Of a stretch of 34,087 nt of DNA, positions 26,048-34,087 are shown piece after piece. The first letter of the stretch is position 1. Every line of letters starts with the position of its first letter. Position numbers and translations under genes: made by a program. The notes beneath the pieces are model-generated. The model saw nothing but the letters and a program-made list of their open reading frames with translations, was not told where the DNA came from and made no database searches. The DNA is taken from assembly GCA_021811865.1 (NCBI GenBank), contig JAKAQB010000042.1:1-34087 (forward strand). The letters are read 5' to 3'. This stretch comes from Actinomycetes bacterium (lineage in GTDB: Bacteria > Actinomycetota > Acidimicrobiia > Acidimicrobiales > Palsa-688).

Positions 26048-28546
26048 GTGGCCGTAGATCCCAACCGTTGGACGACGAAGACCACCGAGGCGGTGCAGGC
26101 CGCCATTGAAGCCGCCCGCCAGGGCAACCACGCCGAGGCGACGCCCGACCACCTGCTTGCCGCCTTGCTCGGCCAGCAGGACACCGCCACCCTGCCGACG
26201 CTCGAGAAGCTCGGCGTCGCCCCGCTCGCCGTCCGCAACCGGGTGAGCGAAGCCATCGCCAGGCTCCCCCGCAGCTACGGCGGCCAGGAGGCCGGCATCG
26301 GCCGGGCGCTGCGCGACCTGCTCGTGCGGGCCGACACCGAGCGGGCCGGCCTCGGCGACGACTACCTGTCGGTCGAGCACCTGCTGCTCGCCCTCGCCGA
26401 CCGCATCGGTGCGGGCCACGGCGACCTGCTCAACGCCCTGAAGGCGGTCCGCGGCAGCCACCGGGTGACCAGCCAGGACCCCGAGGGGCGGTACCAGGCC
26501 CTGGAGAAGTACGGGCGTGACCTCACCCAGCTCGCCCGCGAGCAGAAGATCGACCCGGTCATCGGCCGGGACGAGGAGATCCGCCGCGTCATCCAGGTGC
26601 TGTCGCGCCGCACCAAGAACAACCCTGTCCTCATCGGCGAGCCCGGCGTCGGCAAGACTGCCATCGTCGAGGGCCTCGCCCGCCGGATCGTAGCCGGCGA
26701 CGTACCGGAGAGCCTGCGCAACAAGCGGCTCGTCGCCCTCGACCTGTCCTCGATGGTCGCCGGCGCCAAGTACCGGGGCGAGTTCGAGGAGCGCCTGAAG
26801 GCTGTTCTCAAGGAGATCACCGACTCCGAGGGCGAGATCGTCACCTTCGTCGACGAGCTCCACACGATCGTCGGTGCCGGAGCTGCCGAGGGCGCGATGG
26901 ACGCCGGCAACATGATCAAGCCGATGCTGGCTCGCGGCGAGCTGCGCCTCATCGGTGCCACCACCCTCGACGAGTACCGCAAGCACGTCGAGAAGGACCC
27001 GGCGCTCGAGCGCCGCTTCCAGCAGGTCTACGTCGGGGAGCCGTCGGTGTCCGACACGATCGCCATCCTCCGCGGCCTGAAGGAGCGCTACGAGGTCCAC
27101 CACGGCGTCCGCATCCAGGACGCGGCGCTGGTCGCCGCCGCCGTGCTGTCGGACCGCTACATCACCGGGCGCTTCCTGCCCGACAAGGCCATAGACCTCG
27201 TTGACGAGGCTGCCAGCCGGCTGCGCATCGAGATCGACTCCAAGCCGACGGAGATCGACGTCGTCGACCGCAGGATCGCGCAGCTCGAGATCGAGCGCCT
27301 CGCCCTCGAGAAGGAGACCGACCCGGCGTCGCGGGAGCGGCTGGCCAAGCTCGACGAGGACCTTGCCAACCTGCGCGAGGAGTCGGGCGCGCTTACGGCA
27401 CGGTGGCAGAACGAGAAGGACGCCATCACCAAGATCAACGCCCTCCAGGAGGAGCTCGAGACCAAGCGCAACGAGGCCGACCGTCACACCCGCGACGGTG
27501 ACCTCGGGCGCGCGGCGGAGATCCGCTACGGCGTCGTCCCCGACCTCGAGCAGCGGGCCATCCAAGCGACGGCCCGGCTCGAGGAGCTGCAGCGCGAGAC
27601 CAAGATGCTGAAGCAGGAGGTCGACGAGGAGGACGTGGCCGAGGTCGTCTCGAAGTGGACCGGGGTTCCCGTCACCAGGCTGCTCGAAGGTGAGCTGGCC
27701 AAGCTCGTCCGCATGGAGGACGTCTTGCACCGGCGGGTCGTCGGCCAGGACGAGGCCGTGCGTGCCGTGGCCAACGCCATCCGGCGTTCCCGCAGCGGCC
27801 TGTCCGACCCCGACCGGCCGATCGGCAGCTTCTTGTTCCTCGGCCCGACCGGCGTGGGCAAGACCGAGCTGGCCCGCACGCTCGCCGACTTCCTCTTTGA
27901 CGACGCCCGTTCGATGGTGCGCATCGACATGTCCGAGTACATGGAGAAGCACTCCGTCTCCCGGCTCGTCGGGGCACCGCCCGGTTACGTCGGCTACGAC
28001 GAGGGCGGCCAGCTCACCGAGGCCGTCCGCCGCCGCCCGTACGCCGTGGTGCTCCTCGACGAGATCGAGAAGGCGCACCCCGACGTGTTCAACATCCTGC
28101 TCCAGGTCCTCGACGACGGGCGGCTGACCGACGGCCAGGGACGGACCGTCAACTTCACCAACACCGTGCTGATCATGACATCCAACTACCAGGGCGACTT
28201 GGCGGCGGCGTTCAAGCCCGAGTTCCTCAACCGGATCGACGAGATCGTGCGGTTCCGGGCGCTGACCGAGGAGGACATGGCCGAGGTGGTGCAGATCCAG
28301 CTGCGCGGCCTCTCCGAGCGGCTGGCGGCGAGGCGCCTCGGCCTGGAGGTGACGCCGCCGGCCGGCCAGTGGCTCGCCCACCGGGGCTACGACCCGGCGT
28401 TCGGGGCGCGCCCGCTCAAGCGGCTCATCCAGCGCGAGATCGGCGACCGCCTCGCAGTCGCCCTCCTCGAGGGCAAGTACGCCGAGGGGGCGACGGTGGT
28501 CGTCGACGCCCCGGCGGGCAACGACGGACCGATCGAGCTCAGATGA
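26048..28546 (+). CDS. clpB: ATP-dependent disaggregase ClpB
   Basis: ClpB extracts polypeptides from aggregates with DnaK. The 832-residue protein has an N-domain (two Clp repeats, about 1-145), NBD1 with GEPGVGKTA (about 198-206), the coiled-coil middle domain (about 400-530), and NBD2 with GPTGVGKTE (about 599-607) and [14 protein letters not shown]. Compared with standard ClpB, the segment after MTSN is shortened: it reads [20 protein letters not shown], missing roughly 15-20 residues of the usual sensor-1-to-FRPEF helix. The GTG at 26048 is preceded by GGAG with about 9 bases spacing. Control by HspR is inferred from the HAIR-like site. Confidence 0.96.
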   Translation: MAVDPNRWTTKTTEAVQAAIEAARQGNHAEATPDHLLAALLGQQDTATLPTLEKLGVAPLAVRNRVSEAIARLPRSYGGQEAGIGRALRDLLVRADTERAGLGDDYLSVEHLLLALADRIGAGHGDLLNALKAVRGSHRVTSQDPEGRYQALEKYGRDLTQLAREQKIDPVIGRDEEIRRVIQVLSRRTKNNPVLIGEPGVGKTAIVEGLARRIVAGDVPESLRNKRLVALDLSSMVAGAKYRGEFEERLKAVLKEITDSEGEIVTFVDELHTIVGAGAAEGAMDAGNMIKPMLARGELRLIGATTLDEYRKHVEKDPALERRFQQVYVGEPSVSDTIAILRGLKERYEVHHGVRIQDAALVAAAVLSDRYITGRFLPDKAIDLVDEAASRLRIEIDSKPTEIDVVDRRIAQLEIERLALEKETDPASRERLAKLDEDLANLREESGALTARWQNEKDAITKINALQEELETKRNEADRHTRDGDLGRAAEIRYGVVPDLEQRAIQATARLEELQRETKMLKQEVDEEDVAEVVSKWTGVPVTRLLEGELAKLVRMEDVLHRRVVGQDEAVRAVANAIRRSRSGLSDPDRPIGSFLFLGPTGVGKTELARTLADFLFDDARSMVRIDMSEYMEKHSVSRLVGAPPGYVGYDEGGQLTEAVRRRPYAVVLLDEIEKAHPDVFNILLQVLDDGRLTDGQGRTVNFTNTVLIMTSNYQGDLAAAFKPEFLNRIDEIVRFRALTEEDMAEVVQIQLRGLSERLAARRLGLEVTPPAGQWLAHRGYDPAFGARPLKRLIQREIGDRLAVALLEGKYAEGATVVVDAPAGNDGPIELR

Positions 28547-28658
28547 ACCCGTTCATGCAGGTATCGCGGCAACTTTCAGCCGCACGCGTGCTAGAAGCCC
28601 GGCCGGCACGGCATGCTGGTGCCGTCCGGGACGAGCCAGATTCCCAAAGGAGACATCC

Positions 28659-29402
28659 GTGAGTCAAGCGATGGACACCGCGTTCCGGCGGATCGGAACC
28701 GAGGCCCGGCAGGGCACGTTCGGCGCTCCGGCCACCTGGGGGCCGACCGACACCTACAAGGCGTCACGCGCTTACGACAAGCTGATCGGCCTCACCATCC
28801 TCGCCCTGGCATCCGGTGTCGCCGGTTGGGCCGTCGTGCCAGCCGGGATCGCCTTCCTCGCTCTGATCCTGGCTTTCGTCATAGTGCTGGTGAGCTGGTT
28901 CCGGATGCGCTGGGCTCGCTTCCTCGCGCCCGCCTACGCCGTGGCCGAGGGCGTCGGGCTCGGCGCCATCTCCGGGATCTACGCCAGCCAGACGGCAGGG
29001 ATCGTGCCGCTGGCGGTGGTGTTCACCGCCGGCGTGTTCCTCGGGTGCCTCGCCTTGTACCGCACCGGGCTGGTGCGGGTGTCGCCGCGGCTGGTGTCGA
29101 TCGCCATGGTCGGGGCGTTGGGGCTGATCGCCGCGTCGGTGCTCTCCTTGTTCCTGGCGATCCCGGGCCTGTCCGCCATCCACGGCAGCCCCACGCTTAT
29201 CGTGCTGTTTGGCGTGTTCGGGCTGTTCGTGGGCGTGACGAACCTGTTCGTCGACTTCGACTACGTGCAGCGGGCCGAGGCGATGCACCTGCCAGCCGAG
29301 GCTGAGTGGGCGTCCGCCCTCGCCATGATGACCGCTGTCGTGCTCGTCTACATCTCGATGCTGCGGATCCTCTCGGTCCTGCTGGGAGGCCGGCGCCGGT
29401 AG
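28659..29402 (+). CDS. Bax inhibitor-1/YccA family membrane protein
   Basis: The 247-residue integral membrane protein has a polar N-terminus of about 40 residues and then seven predicted helices, matching the BI-1/YccA (TMBIM) fold. Family features are the APAYAVAEGVGLGAISGIY block and the C-terminal FVDFDYVQRAEAMHLPAEAEWASA region, whose acidic residues correspond to the pH/Ca-sensing aspartates of bacterial YetJ. Related proteins form proton-sensitive calcium leaks or interact with FtsH; the role here is unknown. The GTG at 28659 has an AAAGGAGA ribosome site. The gene stands alone between clpB and purA. Confidence 0.9.
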   Translation: MSQAMDTAFRRIGTEARQGTFGAPATWGPTDTYKASRAYDKLIGLTILALASGVAGWAVVPAGIAFLALILAFVIVLVSWFRMRWARFLAPAYAVAEGVGLGAISGIYASQTAGIVPLAVVFTAGVFLGCLALYRTGLVRVSPRLVSIAMVGALGLIAASVLSLFLAIPGLSAIHGSPTLIVLFGVFGLFVGVTNLFVDFDYVQRAEAMHLPAEAEWASALAMMTAVVLVYISMLRILSVLLGGRRR

Positions 29403-29424
29403 GTGCCCCGCCCGGTGGCAGTAG

Positions 29425-30726
<1,302 letters not shown>

Positions 30727-30770
30727 GAGACGGTCGGAGCGGTCGGAGCGGGCAGGGGGCGGAGCGGTCG

Positions 30771-32159
30771 GTGCGTGTGTGCGTCGTCGGCTCGGGCGGG
30801 CGCGAGCACGCCCTCGCCCTCGCCCTCGCCCGTAGCCCGTCCGCCCGGTCGGTCGTCGTCTCGCCAGGCAACCCAGGCATGCGCGTCGGGCCTGTCCCTG
30901 TGGAATGTGTGGGCGGCCCGCCAGAGGCCGTCGGCGCCGACCTGTTCGTGATCGGCCCGGAGGCGCCGCTCGTCTCCGGCCTGGCCGACCGGCTGCGCGC
31001 CGCCGGCCGGCTGGTCCTCGGGCCGGGCGCCGACGGCGCCCGCCTGGAGGGCTCGAAGGCGTGGATGAAGCAGCTGCTCGGCGAGGCGGGGGTGCCCACC
31101 GCCGCCCACGGGACCTTCGACCGCCCAGGGCCGGCGATCGAGCTCCTCCGCTCGCTTCCCCCGCCATGGGTCGTGAAGACCGACGGCCTGGCGGCGGGCA
31201 AGGGCGTGCTCGTCACCAGCGATCTCGACGAGGCCGAGGCCGATGTGCACGCCAAGCTGTCGGGCCGGGCGTTCGGCGACGCAGGGCGCTGCGTCGTCGT
31301 GGAGGAGGGCCTCGTCGGGCCCGAGGTGTCGGTCATGGCGCTCTGCGACGGCTCCCGGGCCGTCCCTCTCGCCCCGGCCCGGGACCACAAGCGGGCCGGC
31401 GATGGGGACACCGGTCCCAACACCGGGGGGATGGGTGCCTACTCGCCCGTGCCCGACGCCGGCCCCCAACTCGTCGAGCTCGTGATGGAGGTCGCCGTGC
31501 GCCCGACGCTGGCGGCGCTGCTGGCGCGCGGCATCGACTACCGAGGAGTGCTGTACGCCGGGCTGATGCTCACCGCATCGGGGCCCAAGGTGATCGAGTA
31601 CAACGTCCGCTTCGGCGACCCCGAGGCCCAGGTCGTCGCCGCCCGGTGGGAGGGCGACGTGGCCGCCGCCCTCGCCGCGGCGGCCAGCGGGGAGCTCGAC
31701 TCGGTCGACCCCCCCAGCTTCTCGGATGGCGCCGCCGTCTGCGTCGTCGTCGCCGCCGCCGGCTACCCCGAGGCGCCGCGCACGGGGGACCCCCTGCCCG
31801 GCGACCGACTTGCCGCGGCAACTCGTCTCCCCGGAGTGACGGTGCTCGCTGCCGGAGTGGGTGCGGCCGGAATGGGTGCGGCCGGTGCGGCGGGTGCGGC
31901 CGGTGCGGCGGGTGCGGCCGGCGGGGCGGGTGCGGCGGGTGCGGCCGGCGGGGCGGGTGCGGCCGCTGCGGCCGGCGGGGTCGGCACCCGGGCGGGCGGT
32001 CGCTCGAGCCTGCAGCTGCAGACTGTAGGCGGGCGGGTGCTCGGCATCACCGGCGTGGGCGCCACGCTCGCCGCTGCCCGCGAACGGGCCTACGCCGGCG
32101 TCGAGGCGGTGGCGTGGCCGGGCTGCCGGTACAGGCGGGACATCGCGGCGCGAGCCTGA
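30771..32159 (+). CDS. purD: Phosphoribosylamine-glycine ligase
   Basis: This ATP-grasp enzyme makes glycinamide ribonucleotide, the second step of purine synthesis. The 462-residue protein has VGSGGREHALALALA at the N-terminus, KTDGLAAGKGVLV and the GVLYAGLMLTASGPKVIEYN/RFGDPEAQV metal-site blocks, and a C-terminal YRRDIAARA. Between GVTVLAAG and GGRVLGIT, where homologues have a short linker, lies an Ala/Gly-rich insertion of about 45 residues from a GCGGCCGGT-type repeat. I take the GTG at 30771 because VRVCVVGSGG matches the family start. The 44-base gap after purA is itself repetitive (GGTCGGAGC units). Confidence 0.95.
   Translation: MRVCVVGSGGREHALALALARSPSARSVVVSPGNPGMRVGPVPVECVGGPPEAVGADLFVIGPEAPLVSGLADRLRAAGRLVLGPGADGARLEGSKAWMKQLLGEAGVPTAAHGTFDRPGPAIELLRSLPPPWVVKTDGLAAGKGVLVTSDLDEAEADVHAKLSGRAFGDAGRCVVVEEGLVGPEVSVMALCDGSRAVPLAPARDHKRAGDGDTGPNTGGMGAYSPVPDAGPQLVELVMEVAVRPTLAALLARGIDYRGVLYAGLMLTASGPKVIEYNVRFGDPEAQVVAARWEGDVAAALAAAASGELDSVDPPSFSDGAAVCVVVAAAGYPEAPRTGDPLPGDRLAAATRLPGVTVLAAGVGAAGMGAAGAAGAAGAAGAAGGAGAAGAAGGAGAAAAAGGVGTRAGGRSSLQLQTVGGRVLGITGVGATLAAARERAYAGVEAVAWPGCRYRRDIAARA
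31855..31985. repeat. Ala/Gly-coding tandem repeat inside purD
   Basis: Imperfect 9-15-base units built from GGTGCGGCC / GGTGCGGCG / GGCGGGGCG encode GAAGAAGGAGAA-type sequence. The tract sits in a linker between conserved blocks and keeps the reading frame. Confidence 0.9.
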
Positions 32160-32226
32160 CGGCTGGCGACCGGGCCGGCGCGCGCCGTGGCGCCGCTAGC
32201 CTCGCCTTCGTGAGCGGTGGCGGATC

Positions 32227-33207
32227 GTGACGGGCGTGGCCGGCGCATACTCGGGCAAGGTCCGTGACATCCACGTGGTCGACGACGAGACCCTGCTCAT
32301 CGTGACGTCCGACCGGATGTCGGCGTTCGACGTGGTCATGGCCCAACCGATCCCCGACAAGGGACGGGTCCTCACCGCCTTCACGGCATTCTGGCTCGAG
32401 GAGCTGACCGATCTGGCTCCCAACCACCTCATCGGGTTGGAGCCGCCGCCGGGGTGGCGTCCCGCCGGTGCCGAAGCGGATCGGCCGGAGCTCGCGGGGC
32501 CCGGTGGCCCCGCCGGGCCCGCCGGCCTCACGGGTCCTGCCGGCCCTGCCGAGCTCGCTGGGCGGGCGATGCTCGTCCGGCGAGCCGAGATGCTCCCGGT
32601 GGAGTGCGTCGTGCGGGGCTACCTCGCCGGGTCCGCCTGGGCCGAGTACGCCCGCCACGGCACGGTCAACGGTGAGCCCATGCCGCCGGGTCTCCCCCGC
32701 AGCGCCCGGCTCCCCGAGCCCCTCTTCACCCCGGCGACCAAGGCGACGGTCGGCCACGACGAGAACATCACCTTCGACGCCATGGCGGACCTCGTCGGCG
32801 CCGAGCGGGCCCAGGAGGCCCGCGACCTCACCCTCCGGGTGTACCTGCGGGGGGCGGCCCTGGCGGCGGAGCGCGGCATCCTCGTCGCTGACACCAAGCT
32901 CGAGCTCGGCGTCATCGACGGGCGGCTGGCGATCTGCGACGAGGTCCTCACCCCCGACTCGTCCCGCTTCTGGCCGGCGGACCGCTGGGAGCCGGGAACG
33001 GTGCCACCGGCGTTCGACAAGCAGCCGCTGCGCGACTGGTTGGAGGGCAGCGGCTGGGACAAGACGCCTCCGCCGCCGGCGCTGCCACCGGAGATCGTCG
33101 CTTCGACACGCTCCCGCTACGTCGAGGCCTACGAGCGTGTCACCGGCCGGCGCTTCGCCGACTGGCCGGGGGTCGCCGCCGCGCCAGGTGCTGGCGCCGC
33201 CCCGTGA
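32227..33207 (+). CDS. purC: SAICAR synthetase
   Basis: The enzyme ligates aspartate to CAIR with ATP. The 326-residue protein belongs to the bacterial/fungal long type: YSGKVRDIHVVDDETLLIV, SDRMSAFDVVM, the signature MLPVECVVRGYLAGSAW, KATVGHDENITFD and ADTKLELGVIDGRLAICDEV are all present. Between HLIGLEPPPGW and the GRAMLVRRAEMLP block is a collagen-like GPGGPAGPAGLTGPAGPA stretch of roughly 20 residues where relatives have a short loop. The GTG at 32227 is likely; a second GTG three codons downstream is possible. The stop overlaps the purS start by GTGA. Confidence 0.95.
   Translation: MTGVAGAYSGKVRDIHVVDDETLLIVTSDRMSAFDVVMAQPIPDKGRVLTAFTAFWLEELTDLAPNHLIGLEPPPGWRPAGAEADRPELAGPGGPAGPAGLTGPAGPAELAGRAMLVRRAEMLPVECVVRGYLAGSAWAEYARHGTVNGEPMPPGLPRSARLPEPLFTPATKATVGHDENITFDAMADLVGAERAQEARDLTLRVYLRGAALAAERGILVADTKLELGVIDGRLAICDEVLTPDSSRFWPADRWEPGTVPPAFDKQPLRDWLEGSGWDKTPPPPALPPEIVASTRSRYVEAYERVTGRRFADWPGVAAAPGAGAAP
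32494..32556. repeat. Collagen-like GxA repeat inside purC
   Basis: GGGCCCGCCGGC-type units encode repeated G-P-A triplets in the loop before the conserved MLVRRAEMLP motif. The repeat is in frame and seems tolerated. Confidence 0.85.
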
Positions 33208-33461
33208 CCCGCTTCGCCGCCCTCGTCGAAGTCCGCCTCCTGCCCGGCATTGCCGACCCCGCGGGGGCCACGGTGGAACGCGCCCTGCCGGCGCTCGGTT
33301 TCCCCGACGTGTCCGGTGTGCGGATGGGCAAGGCGATACGCCTGGAGGTCGACGCCCCTGACGCGGCCGTGGCACGCGAGCGCCTCGGGGAGCTGTGCCG
33401 GCGCTTCCTCACCAACCCCGTCATCGAGGACGCCGCCATCACCCTCGAGGAGGTGCCGTGA
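33204..33461 (+). CDS. purS: FGAM synthetase subunit PurS
   Basis: PurS bridges PurQ and PurL in the three-component formylglycinamidine ribonucleotide synthetase. The 85-residue protein has the family layout: VEVRLLPGIADPAGATVERAL, the VSGVRMGKAIRLEVDA strand and LCRRFLTNPVIEDAAITLEE at the C-terminus. It lies between purC and purQ, with GTGA overlaps on both sides, which fixes start and stop. Confidence 0.96.
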   Translation: MTRFAALVEVRLLPGIADPAGATVERALPALGFPDVSGVRMGKAIRLEVDAPDAAVARERLGELCRRFLTNPVIEDAAITLEEVP

Positions 33462-34087
33462 CTGCCACCGTAGGAGTCGTGCTGTTCCCCGGCACCAACT
33501 GCGAACACGACGTCGCGGCTGCCATCGCCCGCGCCGGCGGCGAGGCGCGCATCCTCTGGCACGGCGAGGACACCGTAGGCGGTGTCGACGCCGTCGTGCT
33601 CCCCGGCGGTTTCGCCCACGGCGACTACCTCCGGCCGGGAGCCATCGCCCGTTTCTCCCCGGTGATGCGGGCGGTCGAGGGCTTCGCCCGGGCGGGGGGA
33701 CCGGTGATCGGCATCTGCAACGGGTTCCAGGTGCTCACCGAGGCCCACCTCCTGCCCGGAGCCCTGCAGAAGAACCGCGGCCTCACCTTCCTCTGCCAGA
33801 CCACCGAGGTCGAGGTGGGCACCGACCGGAGCGCAATCACCCGAGGTGTGGCACGGGGCACCGTCCTCAGCGTCCCGATCAACCACTTCGAGGGCAACTA
33901 CACCTGCGACGACCGTACGCTCGCCGAGCTCGTCGAGGGTGACCGCGTCGTGCTCCGCTACACCGACAACCCCAACGGTTCGGTCGCCGACATCGCCGGC
34001 GTCTGCAACGAGGCCGGCAACGTCGTCGGCCTCATGCCCCACCCCGAACGCGCCAGCGAACCGCTCCTCGGCTCCGAGGACGGCCTC
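33458..34087 (+). CDS. purQ: FGAM synthetase glutaminase subunit PurQ (cut by window end)
   Basis: PurQ is the class I glutamine amidotransferase that supplies ammonia to PurL. The visible 210 codons run open to the end of the window, so the final 10-20 residues are missing. Present are VGVVLFPGTNCEHD at the start, VVLPGGFAHGDYLRPGAIA, the nucleophile Cys in IGICNGFQVL, the long PINHFEGNY stretch and the catalytic His/Glu in MPHPERA. The GTG overlaps the purS stop by GTGA. purL probably follows outside the window. Confidence 0.95.
   Translation, partial: MTATVGVVLFPGTNCEHDVAAAIARAGGEARILWHGEDTVGGVDAVVLPGGFAHGDYLRPGAIARFSPVMRAVEGFARAGGPVIGICNGFQVLTEAHLLPGALQKNRGLTFLCQTTEVEVGTDRSAITRGVARGTVLSVPINHFEGNYTCDDRTLAELVEGDRVVLRYTDNPNGSVADIAGVCNEAGNVVGLMPHPERASEPLLGSEDGL

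Noticed and set aside
33140..34042. Minus-strand 300-residue open frame
   Set aside because: It is antisense to purC, purS and purQ, which have intact motifs and coupled starts.

Overview
The window is very GC-rich bacterial chromosome with many GTG starts and dense, mostly head-to-tail genes. An HspR gene with HAIR-type operators, a RamB-like regulator beside the glyoxylate genes, GlnD/Amt/PII and PurS/PurQ all fit the phylum Actinomycetota. A deep, non-streptomycete lineage such as Acidimicrobiia is my guess from general look, not something the sequence proves.

Layout. 1-5026: a small CxxC protein, then the glyoxylate-shunt operon aceB-aceA (minus strand), divergent from a RamB/ScfR-type regulator. 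The 90-bp gap between them holds two similar AAACTTT-centred sites, one next to each start codon. 5027-8383: a visibly less GC-rich accessory patch with a lipoprotein, a small WWGIPFG protein, a secreted G1-family glutamic peptidase and fragments of decayed reading frames. 8384-13206: a prolyl-oligopeptidase (S9) gene and a divergent MpaB/DUF2236 oxygenase-like gene. Between them lie about 1.5 kb of non-coding DNA made of a composite repeat, interrupted by an 859-bp insertion that carries an IS66-type transposase remnant and is bounded by an 8-bp direct repeat. 13481-16241: a membrane-bound HdrD-like Fe-S oxidoreductase followed by a thiamine-binding-type (MTH1187) protein. 16526-21885: a minus-strand nitrogen-control operon reading gpmA-glnD-amt-glnB-membrane protein. 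21940-28546: the chaperone block dnaK-grpE-dnaJ-hspR, then clpB, with HAIR sites before dnaK and (weaker) before clpB. 28659-34087: a Bax-inhibitor-1 membrane protein, then purA-purD-purC-purS-purQ, with purQ cut by the window end.

How it fits together. HspR closes a repression loop on its own chaperone operon and probably clpB. GlnD modifies PII, which gates the adjacent Amt channel. The RamB-like protein probably reads acyl-CoA status and controls aceBA. The pur genes supply several steps of purine synthesis. Six junctions use the same 4-bp GTGA stop/start overlap.

Two things stand out. First, short tandem repeats have expanded in frame inside several otherwise conserved genes (S9 peptidase, MpaB-like, Fe-S oxidoreductase, purD, purC). 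Second, the 10.5-11.9 kb repeat/insertion region preserves a readable insertion history. I found no CRISPR array, rRNA or tRNA, and no complete unknown multi-gene system. The most novel-looking parts are the 5.3-8.1 kb secreted-protein island and the composite repeat.
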